Of a DNA stretch of 53,988 bases, positions 18,164-29,404 are shown piece by piece. The translations under genes and the position numbers were made by a program. Positions within the stretch are counted from its first letter, which is position 1. Each line of letters starts with the position of its first letter. The notes beneath the pieces were generated by a model that worked only from the letters and a program-made list of their open reading frames with translations, ran no database searches and had not been told where the DNA came from. Origin of the DNA: an uncultured Caulobacteraceae bacterium (GTDB lineage: Bacteria > Pseudomonadota > Alphaproteobacteria > Caulobacterales > TH1-2); assembly GCA_937967425.1 (NCBI GenBank), contig CALBST010000457.1, forward strand, positions 1 to 53,988, read 5' to 3'.

Positions 18164-18208
18164 TGGAGCGGGCGATGAGATTCGAACTCACGACCCCAAC
18201 CTTGGCAA
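18164..18208 (-). repeat. Attachment site core (left copy): 3' half of tRNA-Gly(GCC)
   Basis: This 45-bp sequence is identical to 53938-53982. Read on the minus strand it begins with the anticodon loop TTGCCAA, then the 3' anticodon stem, variable loop, T arm (GTTCGAAT) and acceptor end with encoded CCA. The 5' half of a tRNA is missing here, so this is a remnant att site rather than a functional tRNA. The identity starting exactly at the anticodon loop matches integrases that cross over in that loop. It separates element A from element B. Confidence 0.92.
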
Positions 18209-18224
18209 TCGTCGCAAGTACTGA

Positions 18225-18256
18225 TTCCGCTTCATTCTAGCACTTTCCGCTTCATT
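18225..18256 (+). repeat. Direct repeat TTCCGCTTCATT x2
   Basis: Perfect 12-bp copies at 18225-18236 and 18245-18256, 20 bp start to start, between the att core and the integrase gene. Two helical turns of spacing suggests a protein site such as an excisionase or integrase operator. No direct evidence shows which. Confidence 0.5.
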
Positions 18257-18301
18257 CCAAATTCTCGTGTCGAGTCACTGCGTTATTGCGCGTTTTCGCT
18301 C

Positions 18302-18396
18302 GTGGTAGCAGAAACGCTTTTGCCTCGTCGTTACTGCGAATTCCGCTCTCGTGGTAGCAATATGGTAGCAAAACAGACTCGAACTCTTGGTAGCAC
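18302..18396 (+). repeat. TGGTAGCA-type repeats at left end, candidate integrase arm sites
   Basis: Four copies of the same near-10-mer are seen: GTGGTAGCAG (18302-18311), GTGGTAGCAA (18351-18360), ATGGTAGCAA (18362-18371) and TTGGTAGCAC (18387-18396), all on the plus strand just upstream of the integrase gene. The same 9-mer core occurs three times within 80 bp of the other att copy. Presence at both ends of one element, and directed toward the core, is what lambda-type integrase arm sites look like. They also overlap the integrase promoter region, so they may mediate autoregulation. Confidence 0.7.
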
Positions 18397-18441
18397 ACTC
18401 AACACTGCGCACTGAGTTTGAGTCATCCGGTGGGACGACTC

Positions 18442-19779
18442 ATGGACGGAATTCGCGCGCGCATCACGGTCCGCTTGATCGACGCCACCTCGGCGCCAAG
18501 CGAAGGCGAGCTTCGCATTTGGGACACTGACGTACGCGGCTTCATGCTCCGCATCGCCAAGAGCGGGCGCAAGACCTACTGCCTCAAATATCGTTACAGC
18601 AATCGGCAGCGCTGGCTGACCATCGGCGAGCACGGCTCGCCTTGGACGCCAGACACTGCCCGCGCACGTGCGAAAGAAGCGCTCTACCAGGCCAGCCACG
18701 GCGAAGACCCGCAGGCGGTGAAGGTTGAGACCCGCGCCAAGAGCGGGACGATCAGGGAGCTGTTCGAGCGCTATTTCGTCGAAGGCCGCATCGACAAGCC
18801 GCTGAAGCGCGAAAGCTCCTGGAAGGTCGATCGCACCAACTTTACGCGCCACATTGAACCGCTGATCGGCAAGAGGATCGCGCGCGAACTCACGCTTTCA
18901 GACCTTTCCCAATGGCAGGCGCAGGTAGCGGCCGGAAAAACTTCGCTCGATGTGAAGACGCGCAAACAGGGTCGCGCCATCGTCACCGGCGGGACCGGGG
19001 CGGCGGCACGCTCGATGCGCACGCTATCGGCGATGATGTCATGGGCCGTCCGCCACGAGATCCTCGATCAGAACCCTTGCGGCAAAATCCAGAAGTATCG
19101 TGATGAGCAGCGAGAGCGGGCGCTCACGGAAGACGAAGCCGTTCGGCTTTGGACGATGATCGCCGAAGCGGAGAAGGCCTGGGTCATTACCAAGGACTTC
19201 GCCGATATCTTCCGGCTGATCATGCTGACTGGCGCCAGGCGCACCGAGATCGTGGCGCTACGCTGGCCGGAGGTCGATTTCGACCGCGCCCGTTTGGTGC
19301 TGCCGCCGGTGCGCACGAAGATGGGCGCGCTCAACCGCTCGCGTTACATCGTACTGTCTGCGCCTGCGCTTGACATCCTGCAAAAGGTGAAGCGACGCGG
19401 TGAGCACGTCTTCCCGTCAAGCGTTGGCGATAAGCCGCTCGTGGGCGTCAATCGCGCCTGGGAAAAAGTGCGCACGCTCGCCGGCATTACCGACGTGCGG
19501 CTGCACGACCTTCGCCATAGCTTTGCGACCTTCGCGGTCGAGAACGGCGCTTCCCTCTTCCAAGTGGGCCGCGCCCTCGGGCATGCGAAGTCAGTTTCAA
19601 CCGAGCGTTATGCCCACCCAACCGATGCAGGCGCGCGCGCCATCGCGTCGGACGTGGCGGCGCGGTTCGTGCCGCCCAGCGCGCCGCCTGCCAATGACGA
19701 CGGCCCAGCCGACGGCGTTCAGGCCGATCTCTTTGGTGCGCCGGGCGCAGCAGCCGCTGCGGCCCGAGCGGGAGGGTAA
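18442..19779 (+). CDS. int: Tyrosine integrase, P4/DUF4102 type
   Basis: Site-specific recombinase that would insert and excise element B at tRNA-Gly. The N-terminal arm-binding domain has WDTDVRGFMLRIAKSGRKTY. A SAM-like core-binding domain lies around residues 100-200. The catalytic domain carries all key residues: Arg266 in TGARRTEI, His355 and Arg358 in HDLRHSF, His381 in LGHAK and nucleophile Tyr390 in STERYAH. ATG 18442 gives 445 aa; TTG 18418 in frame would add eight. The tail after residue 400 is Ala/Pro-rich. The gene begins 234 bp from the att core and reads into the element. Confidence 0.95.
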   Translation: MDGIRARITVRLIDATSAPSEGELRIWDTDVRGFMLRIAKSGRKTYCLKYRYSNRQRWLTIGEHGSPWTPDTARARAKEALYQASHGEDPQAVKVETRAKSGTIRELFERYFVEGRIDKPLKRESSWKVDRTNFTRHIEPLIGKRIARELTLSDLSQWQAQVAAGKTSLDVKTRKQGRAIVTGGTGAAARSMRTLSAMMSWAVRHEILDQNPCGKIQKYRDEQRERALTEDEAVRLWTMIAEAEKAWVITKDFADIFRLIMLTGARRTEIVALRWPEVDFDRARLVLPPVRTKMGALNRSRYIVLSAPALDILQKVKRRGEHVFPSSVGDKPLVGVNRAWEKVRTLAGITDVRLHDLRHSFATFAVENGASLFQVGRALGHAKSVSTERYAHPTDAGARAIASDVAARFVPPSAPPANDDGPADGVQADLFGAPGAAAAAARAGG

Positions 19780-19834
19780 ATGGCTGGCCTCCGTGTCGTC
19801 TGAGGCGTCCTCAGCGTCGCCTTGAGCAAGAATC

Positions 19835-19954
19835 GCCTCGCTCTGCTGGGCTGTCAGAGCGAGGCAAACGGCCTAACAATTTTCCTGTGGGAAAATTAAG
19901 CGCCCTGTTGTATGCCTCTGGAGCAGCTCCAGAGCGAGGTTAGCACCGCTAACC
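19835..19954. promoter_or_regulatory. Run of four perfect hairpins before the OLD-like gene
   Basis: Four consecutive perfect inverted repeats fill this gap: 11-bp stem at 19835-19845/19855-19865 (GCCTCGCTCTG arm), 8-bp stem at 19878-19885/19890-19897 (AATTTTCC), 8-bp stem at 19916-19923/19927-19934 (CTCTGGAG), and 7-bp stem at 19938-19944/19948-19954 (GGTTAGC). The first, just after the integrase, may be its terminator, although no T-run follows. The others lie immediately before ATG 19974 and could be operators or leader RNA structures controlling a potentially toxic nuclease. Confidence 0.6.
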
Positions 19955-19973
19955 GGGGCGGCTGGAGCGATCA

Positions 19974-21413
19974 ATGGCCAAAATCAGTAGCCAAATCAGG
20001 CTTCTGTCCAAACGCTGGGACAATGGCCAAGGATGGCCCAAGCGGCTCGAATGGCTTGAGGTTAACGGGATTCGTGGCTGGACCGGCCAGCGCATCGACT
20101 TCTCCTACCCGATCACCGCAATCGTCGGGGAAAACGGCTCGGGTAAGAGCACGATCCTGCAAGCCGCCGCCGCCGTGTATCTCGGCGAAGATGGCGCCGA
20201 ACCCTGGTTTGCCTCGGAGTTCTTCCCCGACACGGCCTGGGACCAGGTTCGAGATGCGCGGATCGGGTTTGGCTATCGCGAAGGGACCAATCGCAAGGAA
20301 GGCAGCGTCCGCAAGCCGACCACGCGCTGGCTCGGAAATCAGGAGCGCCCGAAGCGGCACGTCACCTACATCGATCTCAGCCGGATACAGCCAGTATCGG
20401 CGCGCGTCGGCTATCTCAAGATCGCCAAGAGCCGCCATACCGAGGCTTCGGCGCGCGCGTTTGAGAAAGAGCGGTTGAGCCGCTTTTCGCACGTCATGGG
20501 GCGCGAATACGACGTGGCGAAAATGGCCCTCACCAACATCGACGAGAGCCGCCAAATCCCCGTCATCGGCCAGAAGGGCACGGTCTACTCAGGCTTTCAC
20601 CAGGGCTCGGGCGAGATCACGGTCGCCGAACTTCTGGAAGCCGACTTTCAGAAATACAGCTTGGTTCTGATCGACGAAATTGAATCGTCGCTTCATCCAC
20701 GAACGCAACGGCGACTGATCCGCGAACTCGCTGAAATCTGTCGCGAACGGGATATCCAGATTATCCTGACCACGCACTCGCCCTTCATTCTTGAAGAGCT
20801 GCCGCTCGAAGCACGCACGTTCATATTGCAGGACGACGGCGTGAAGAAGACCGTGCCGGGCGTCAGCGCAATGTTCGCCATGACTCAGATGGACGACCAG
20901 CCGCATCCCGAGTGCGAACTCTATGTCGAGGACCTGGCCGCGAAGGTCATGGTCGGCGAAATCCTAGCCCAGCATGCGAGCGAGCTTTTCATTCGGTGCT
21001 CGATCGTTCCGTATGGCGCGGCGTCCGTTGGCCAAGCGCTCGGCATCATGGCAAGCCAAAACCGATTCACACGCCCGACCGTCGTTTTCCTCGACGGCGA
21101 CAATGGCCCTTCGGCCGGCTGCGTCGTCCTGCCGGGCGGCGATGCCCCCGAGCGTGTCGTCTTCGAAGGACTGCGCGGGAAGAATTGGGGTGAAGTCGCT
21201 CTGCGCGTTAGCAGGAAGAGCGCCGCCGTCGCGGACGCGCTTTCGAGGGCCATGACGGTGGGCGACCATCATGAGTGGGTGAACATGGCGGCGACGCAAC
21301 TGCAATGTTCTGGCGAAAACTTGTGGCAGAGCATGTGCGCCGAATGGGCCAAAACTCTCGAGCCCGCACAGATCAAACCCATAGTCGACGCGATCAACCT
21401 CGTCCTCGACTAA
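19974..21413 (+). CDS. OLD-like ATPase with TOPRIM nuclease domain
   Basis: A 479-aa protein. The ABC-type ATPase half has Walker A GENGSGKST near residues 52-60, signature-like QGSGEIT near 210, Walker B LVLIDEIESSLHP near 232 and the His switch LTTHSPFILEELP. The C-terminal part has ELYVED (about 313) and VVFLDGD (about 375), matching the Glu and DxD metal residues of a TOPRIM fold. This is the architecture of OLD-family nucleases (P2 Old, GajA): an ATP-gated DNA nuclease active against phage. It starts at ATG 19974. There is no GajB-like neighbour on this element, so it resembles stand-alone class 1 OLD proteins. Its position beside the integrase marks it as cargo. Confidence 0.8.
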   Translation: MAKISSQIRLLSKRWDNGQGWPKRLEWLEVNGIRGWTGQRIDFSYPITAIVGENGSGKSTILQAAAAVYLGEDGAEPWFASEFFPDTAWDQVRDARIGFGYREGTNRKEGSVRKPTTRWLGNQERPKRHVTYIDLSRIQPVSARVGYLKIAKSRHTEASARAFEKERLSRFSHVMGREYDVAKMALTNIDESRQIPVIGQKGTVYSGFHQGSGEITVAELLEADFQKYSLVLIDEIESSLHPRTQRRLIRELAEICRERDIQIILTTHSPFILEELPLEARTFILQDDGVKKTVPGVSAMFAMTQMDDQPHPECELYVEDLAAKVMVGEILAQHASELFIRCSIVPYGAASVGQALGIMASQNRFTRPTVVFLDGDNGPSAGCVVLPGGDAPERVVFEGLRGKNWGEVALRVSRKSAAVADALSRAMTVGDHHEWVNMAATQLQCSGENLWQSMCAEWAKTLEPAQIKPIVDAINLVLD

Positions 21414-21460
21414 GCCTCCTGGGCGTTGGAGAGACGTTGGGCGTAGGGATTTGACCACAC

Positions 21461-21491
21461 CCCCGCGCGCGAGGCTGCCTCGCGCGCGGGG
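21461..21491. terminator. GC-rich hairpin between convergent genes
   Basis: A perfect 13-bp stem (21461-21473 pairs with 21479-21491, loop GCTGC) lies between the OLD-like gene (plus) and the CusF-like gene (minus). The position suits a shared terminator. There is no T-run on either side, so it is not a canonical intrinsic terminator. Confidence 0.55.
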
Positions 21492-21505
21492 CGTGCGCCT
21501 GACCG

Positions 21506-21853
21506 CTATTGTTTCTGCACCATCGTGACGATCGAGGTCTCTGTCGCGCTCTTGAGTTCGAAATTGACATGGTCGCCCACCGCAATGCCCTGAAGGATGG
21601 CTGGGTCTTCCGCCGTGAACTGCATCGTCATGGCGGGCCAGCTGATCGCGGGCATTGCTTCGTGACTGAACGTGATCGTGCCCGCGGCGGCATCGACTTG
21701 TGTCACGACGCCCGTGCCGCTGATAGGACCTGCAACGGCGGCCGCAGGCTCACCCATGTTCATCCCTTCCATGTCCGACTTTGCGGGTTCTTGCGCTGGC
21801 GGCGAGCAAGCAGCGGCGGTGAGAACGATCGGAACGATAAGAGCTTTGAGCAT
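21506..21853 (-). CDS. cusF: CusF-like periplasmic copper-binding lipoprotein
   Basis: A 115-aa protein. The signal peptide ends in lipobox TAAAC (Cys16). A Met-rich patch DMEGMNMGE follows, then a small OB-fold domain with His64, Trp72, Met75 and Met77 in SHEAMPAIS and WPAMTM, the same ligand set as E. coli CusF (His36, Trp44, Met47, Met49). It would hand Cu(I) or Ag(I) to the CusCBA pump. It starts at ATG 21853 directly after cusA and is the last gene of the minus-strand cus operon. A longer open frame runs upstream inside cusA but has no signal sequence. Confidence 0.88.
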   Translation of the reverse strand: MLKALIVPIVLTAAACSPPAQEPAKSDMEGMNMGEPAAAVAGPISGTGVVTQVDAAAGTITFSHEAMPAISWPAMTMQFTAEDPAILQGIAVGDHVNFELKSATETSIVTMVQKQ

Positions 21854-21855
21854 TT

Positions 21856-25028
<3,173 letters not shown>

Positions 25029-25032
<4 letters not shown>

Positions 25033-26507
25033 GGCGCGCGCCTTGTTTCGCGGATGTCCTCGATGACATGCGCACCCTCGTTTTCGCGAAAGCTGAAGGA
25101 AACCGAGTCACCAACCGCTAGACCACGCCCCATTTCCGGACGCGCCAACCGAAACGGCATCGTCATGGCAGGCCAGTTCAGGCTCGCGATGGGCGGGTGG
25201 GCGATGGTAACCTGATCGCCGTTGATTGCGGTAATGCGGCCATTGGATTCATGCACCGCATCAGCACTCGCTGCCGGCGCTCCGCGCGATGCATTGAGCC
25301 GCGCCACTGCGCCCGAGAGATTTGCTTCAGAATCGATGAGGAACTGACCCGAAGCGACGACGCGCTGGCCCTCGCTCAAACCTGACGTGATGGCGATCGT
25401 GTCGCCCTCTGCGCGGCCGAGCGTGACTTCGACTGGCTCATAACTTCCGTCTTCCCGTAGAGCGATGACGATTGAACGCGCGCCGGTGCGGATCACGGCT
25501 TCAGCGGGAATGACCAGCGCGGACTCTCCTCCTCTTTCTTCCAGGCGCGCCTCGGCCGTCATGCCGGGACGGAGCCTCCCTTCAGGATTGGCGAGCGCAA
25601 TCCGCACTTCGATGGAACGCGTAGCTGCGTTCGCCGAAGGCAGAACACTTTCAATCCGGCCTGCGAAGGTCTCGCCCGGATAGGCAGGCAATATCGCAAC
25701 GACGCGCGCATCTGGGCGCGCAAGCCCCGCGTCGGCTTGCGGCAGTGAAGCAATCAGCCACACCGGCGAAAGTCCATTGATGGTCGCAAGCGTCGCGCCG
25801 GGCATGACTGTCATGCCTTGGCGAATATCGAGCGCAGTGATCGCGCCTGTCACCGGCGCGGTGATCGTGACGACGGGGCGGGGCGCGCCGTCTCGTTCGA
25901 CGCGCTCGATCAAAGACTCTGGCATGCCAAGCATGGCAAGGCGCCGGCGAGCGGCGCTGGCCAAGTCGCCGCCGGCGCCGCGCAGCGCCAGATACTCTGC
26001 CTGCGCCGCCGTCCATTCCGGCACGCGCACATCGACAATGGGCGCGCCCGCACGCACCACGTCGCCAACCGCGCGCCCATAGGCGCGCTCGACGAACCCG
26101 CCCGCCCGCGCCTGCACGACAGCCAGACTGCGTTCATTGAAGGAGACGACGCCCGCGGCGACAACAGAGCGCACCACATTGGAGCGCTCGACGGTTGCCA
26201 GCCGCACGCCCAGGTTCTGCGCAACACTCGGATCGATGCGCACACCAGCTTGAGCGCCTGCTTCATCGGCGTAACGCGGTACGAGAGCCATATCCATGAA
26301 CGGCGATTGGCCGGGCTCGTCGAAATGCACTTCCGGGCGCATCGGATCGTACCAGTAGAGCACTTCACGCCCTGCCTCGGCCGCGGGCGCGGCGCTGCGG
26401 TTGGCGCCGAGCCAATAGCCGCCAGCGCCCACTACAGTGAGCGCGAGCACGCCACCAACAACAAGAGGCGCCAACTGCCGCAAACGCTGAGGCTGCAAGT
26501 CGGTCAT
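25029..26507 (-). CDS. cusB: CusB-type membrane fusion protein with fused CusF domain
   Basis: A 492-aa periplasmic adaptor. One TM anchor lies at about residues 12-34. A heavy-metal-binding segment [16 protein letters not shown] with [10 protein letters not shown] follows near 50-80. Then come the usual lipoyl, hairpin and beta-barrel domains. At the C-terminus, about residues 415-485, is a CusF-like OB domain ([16 protein letters not shown]), so the adaptor carries its own metal carrier in addition to the separate CusF gene. ATG 26507 overlaps the cusC stop by four bases, and its own stop overlaps cusA. Confidence 0.94.
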
Positions 26508-27736
26508 GGCGCGGTCTCCGCGTATTGCAGCGTGAGCGCCGCACCCGTGAGCGCGAGCCGTTCCTCAAGCGAGAGCAAATCCAATTCCGCTTCAAGCGCG
26601 TCTCGGCGCGCCGCGATCAGGGCACTTGCGCTTGCATTTCCAGCGGCGAACGCGCCAGACGCCGCCTCGGCGCGCTGACGCAACAGCGGCAATCTGACAT
26701 CGCGCGCCCGCGCCACGCTCGCCGAAACCGCCGCGTATTGCGCGAGTCCTGCCTCCAGCATCGCTTCGTGTTCGCGTACGCTCGCTTCGCGCTCAGCGCC
26801 GACGCGCGCTACATCGGCGCGCCGCGCATCAACCAGCGGCCCTTGCCGCCACGCTTGAAAGAGCGGCAGGCCCACACGCACTTCCACTGAGGCCATGTCC
26901 TCAAGCGGGGGGTCGCGCCGCCCGTAGGAAAGCTCCCACGACCAGTCCGGCCAGCGCTCGGCGCGCGCCAAGCCAAGGCCGGCCTGTGCAACGGCGGTTT
27001 CGGCTTCGTAAGCGGCAAGTTCCGGGTGGCGCCGCAAGTGATGGCGCAGCATTTCGGCATCGATCACGAACGCCGGCGGCTCGTCGGCAAGCGGCTCATC
27101 GGCCGCCGCGCCAATCCAGCGGCGCAGTTCCGCGCGCATCGCCGCAACTGAAGCAGCCGCCTCGGCGTTGCGATCGCCAAAGCGCGCCGCTTCGATCTCG
27201 GCGGCGATCGCGTCATCTACGCTGCCAGCGCCGGAAGCCAGGCGCGCGCGCGCAGCTTCGGCTGACGCCTGCGTCTCACGCTGAAGGCGCTCCAGCAACG
27301 CCACGCGATGCTCCGCATAGTAGAGACCGATCCAAGCTTGCGCGGCGCCCAGCCGCGCTTCGAGGCGTCCCAATTCGAGGCCCGCGCCTGCGCGCTCTGC
27401 TTCAGCGCGCGCCATGGCGCGCCGGGCGCCGAGTTCAGCAAAGCTCGGCATCTCCTGCATGACGCCGACGCGCTGCATCGTCATCTCGTCACGGTCGAGC
27501 CGGTAGCGGTCAGGACCGGTCGCCGGCACATTCTCGATGGCCAGGACCAATTCCGGATCGGGCAGAGCGCCTGCAGGCGCGATCGAATGCGTGGCGGCGT
27601 CAACCGCCGCACGCCGGGCGACGATGGTCGGCCCGTCGCTCGCGGCGCGCTCTAGCGCATCGGAAAAACTCAAATCTTGTGCGTATGCAGCCGACGCCAA
27701 AACGGCGGCGCAGGCAAATATCCATGCGAGGCGCAT
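26504..27736 (-). CDS. cusC: TolC-family outer-membrane channel (CusC-like)
   Basis: A 410-aa outer-membrane factor. A Sec signal peptide (RLAWIFACAAVLASAAYA) is followed by two repeats of the Ala/Glu/Arg-rich coiled-coil type that form the periplasmic tunnel. PDPELVLAIENVPATG near residue 60 is typical of the family. No lipobox is present, unlike E. coli CusC. It starts at ATG 27736 and ends overlapping cusB. The upstream gap to the 28161 gene is 74 bp, so the small exported protein and cusCBAF probably form one transcript. Confidence 0.92.
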   Translation of the reverse strand: MRLAWIFACAAVLASAAYAQDLSFSDALERAASDGPTIVARRAAVDAATHSIAPAGALPDPELVLAIENVPATGPDRYRLDRDEMTMQRVGVMQEMPSFAELGARRAMARAEAERAGAGLELGRLEARLGAAQAWIGLYYAEHRVALLERLQRETQASAEAARARLASGAGSVDDAIAAEIEAARFGDRNAEAAASVAAMRAELRRWIGAAADEPLADEPPAFVIDAEMLRHHLRRHPELAAYEAETAVAQAGLGLARAERWPDWSWELSYGRRDPPLEDMASVEVRVGLPLFQAWRQGPLVDARRADVARVGAEREASVREHEAMLEAGLAQYAAVSASVARARDVRLPLLRQRAEAASGAFAAGNASASALIAARRDALEAELDLLSLEERLALTGAALTLQYAETAP

Positions 27737-27810
27737 GTCTGACTCCAGAGAAAATGGGACAAGCCCGAACGCATGCGCGCGCTATGCGCGGCGTGCGCCC
27801 AATTCCGGTG

Positions 27811-28161
27811 TCAGATGGTTCGTGGTGGTCGGAAAAGCTGCTGGAGCGGTCCACTCAGCTTCGCGGGCTCGCTCAGCATCGGCTGCGCCATGAGGATAGT
27901 TGCGTTGCCGAGGGTGATTGGCGCGAGCGTGGGTGCAACGGCGGGCGCCGTGCGGCACGCCATGCCCATCGTGCAGCCGTCCATGTCGTGTTGCTGCTGC
28001 GAGGGTTGATTCTTGTCGCCGCCCTGGTCAGGGCAGCAATCATGCTGTGCCTGAACAGCTGGCGCCTGCAGCATCGGACAAGCTTCAGCGGCGGCAGCAG
28101 CTGAAATGCCGCTCGCCGCGAGGGCGAAAGCCGTCAGGAAGGTGAGCCAAGGCCGGCGCAT
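27811..28161 (-). CDS. Small exported Cys/His/Met-rich protein before cusCBA
   Basis: A 116-aa protein with a Sec signal (RRPWLTFLTAFALAASGISAAAAA). The mature part holds several thiols and thioethers: ACPM, HDCCPD, HDMDGCTMGMAC. This density suits periplasmic Cu(I)/Ag(I) binding. I do not recognise a family. The start at ATG 28161 puts the signal peptide first; ATG 28170 in frame would add three residues. A possible promoter (TTGACG at 28195-28200, TATTAT at 28169-28174, minus strand, 20-bp spacer) overlaps the upper ATG, which also favours 28161. A similar Cys/His-rich small gene precedes the czc operon. Confidence 0.65.
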   Translation of the reverse strand: MRRPWLTFLTAFALAASGISAAAAAEACPMLQAPAVQAQHDCCPDQGGDKNQPSQQQHDMDGCTMGMACRTAPAVAPTLAPITLGNATILMAQPMLSEPAKLSGPLQQLFRPPRTI

Positions 28162-28265
28162 GAATTCCATAATACTGGTCAGCGCTCTTTAATTCGTCAA
28201 CGCCGCGCACCTGGTTGCAGCAGATTAACCAAGGCCCGGTGAAAAAAGCGCACCCAAACACAGCG

Positions 28266-28718
28266 TCACGCCTCGCTGACAATTCGGCGGCGGCCAGACG
28301 GGCGTGCGTGATCGCTACCGCATGCGCCATGATCGGCCAGCGTTTCGATCACCCTGCACTGCCCAGCGGAGACACCTTCGCAGGGCGTGGCGATACGGGT
28401 GAGTTCGCGCTTTAGCGCGCGCAACTGCGCAATGCGTGCATCGACGTCCTCAAGATGGCGCCGAGCGATGCGATCGGCTTCGCCGCACGGCCGTTCGGGA
28501 TGGTCGGATAGATCAAGCAATGAGCGGATGTCGCTCAATTCGAAGCCGAGCGCGCGGGCGTGCCTAATGAAGGAGAGCCGCCGCACCTCCGGGTCGGAAT
28601 AGAGCCGCCGGCCGCTGGTGGTCCGCGGCGGCGGCTCGATGAGCCCCTCCGCCTCATAAAACCTGATCGTCGGGATCTTGACCCCGGTTCGTTTCGAGAC
28701 CGCGCCGATATTCAGCAT
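28266..28718 (-). CDS. MerR-family metal-responsive regulator, CadR/PbrR/ZntR type
   Basis: A 150-aa protein. The winged-helix DNA-binding domain (IGAVSKRTGVKIPTIRFYEAEGL) fills residues 4-25 and onward, followed by a long dimer helix around 80-112. Metal-ligand cysteines are at 78, 113 and 121, the spacing of CadR and PbrR (Cd, Pb, Zn), not the two-Cys loop of CueR. A further Cys133 and His residues lie in the tail. It starts at ATG 28718 and is divergent from the ICMT-CDF operon. The palindrome between -35 and -10 of that operon is its likely operator, so it should also limit its own expression. Confidence 0.9.
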   Translation of the reverse strand: MLNIGAVSKRTGVKIPTIRFYEAEGLIEPPPRTTSGRRLYSDPEVRRLSFIRHARALGFELSDIRSLLDLSDHPERPCGEADRIARRHLEDVDARIAQLRALKRELTRIATPCEGVSAGQCRVIETLADHGACGSDHARPSGRRRIVSEA

Positions 28719-28726
28719 TTTTGCCC

Positions 28727-28757
28727 TTGATCCTCTAGTGGCTAGAGAATGTAGAGG
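28727..28757 (+). promoter_or_regulatory. MerR-type promoter with 19-bp spacer and operator
   Basis: A -35-like TTGATC (28727-28732) and -10-like TAGAGG (28752-28757) are separated by 19 bp. The spacer contains the perfect dyad CTCTAG-TGG-CTAGAG (28733-28747). An overlong spacer filled by a dyad is the hallmark of MerR-activated promoters, where the metal-bound regulator untwists the DNA. It fires toward the ICMT-like gene. The predicted transcript start near 28764 also decides that gene's start codon. Confidence 0.85.
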
Positions 28758-28786
28758 ATGTGGCGTTGGATTTCGAGAGTTTCCCG

Positions 28787-29404
28787 ATGCCCCCTGCCTG
28801 GCTCCCTCTGGCCTTCCTGCTCGCCATTATCGCCGTCTCGGCGCTGCGTCTTTTCAGCGTCGAACGAAAGCACGGGGTTAAGGCCTTCAGTTTCGGCCGC
28901 CATGCCGCGATCCAAAACGTGGCTGAGCGCAACTGGAAACTGGCGATTGGACTGGCGCTCGCCGCGGCGGTGGCTGCGTGGCTTGCGCCCGGCTGGGAGC
29001 TGGCGCTTGGCCGTCCGGCTTGGGCGGACGTTGCAGCGCTCAAATGGATGTCAGCCCTCGTCTTCGTCGGCTCTTTTCTCGTCATAGCGACGGCGCAGGT
29101 GCAGATGGGCGCGTCGTGGCGGATCGGCGTGCCAACTGAAGGTCCAGGTCCGCTCGTCGCTCATGGCCTCTTCGCGTGGTCGCGCAATCCCATCTTTGTC
29201 GGCATGATCGGCGCGATCCTCGCCCTCTTCCTCTGGTCCCCGCACATCGTGACCGCGGCTGTCCTCGCAGGCACATGGACGCTCGCGCTCGTGCAAGTGC
29301 GGATCGAGGAAGAAGCGCTGCGCGAAAAACACGGCGACGACTACGAGCGCTACGCGGCTGACGTGGGCCGCTGGTTCGGCCGCCGGCGCGTGAGCACGTC
29401 ATGA
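28787..29404 (+). CDS. Isoprenylcysteine methyltransferase-like membrane methyltransferase
   Basis: A 205-aa integral membrane protein. Hydrophobic segments lie at about residues 4-20, 44-65, 85-103 and 130-165. The C-terminal active-site region has HGLFAWSRNPIFVGMIG and EEEALREKHGDDYERY, the RxP and EE(x)L signature of the ICMT/PEMT family, which binds SAM at the membrane face. ATG 28787 is preferred over GTG 28760 because the GTG lies upstream of the predicted transcript start. Bacterial members next to CDF and MerR genes are common in metal operons, but their substrate is unclear. The stop overlaps the next start by four bases. Confidence 0.85.
   Translation: MPPAWLPLAFLLAIIAVSALRLFSVERKHGVKAFSFGRHAAIQNVAERNWKLAIGLALAAAVAAWLAPGWELALGRPAWADVAALKWMSALVFVGSFLVIATAQVQMGASWRIGVPTEGPGPLVAHGLFAWSRNPIFVGMIGAILALFLWSPHIVTAAVLAGTWTLALVQVRIEEEALREKHGDDYERYAADVGRWFGRRRVSTS

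Noticed and set aside
18164..18208. A complete tRNA-Gly gene at the left att copy
   Set aside because: The 5' half does not follow; sequence after the anticodon loop (18209 onward) diverges from a tRNA.
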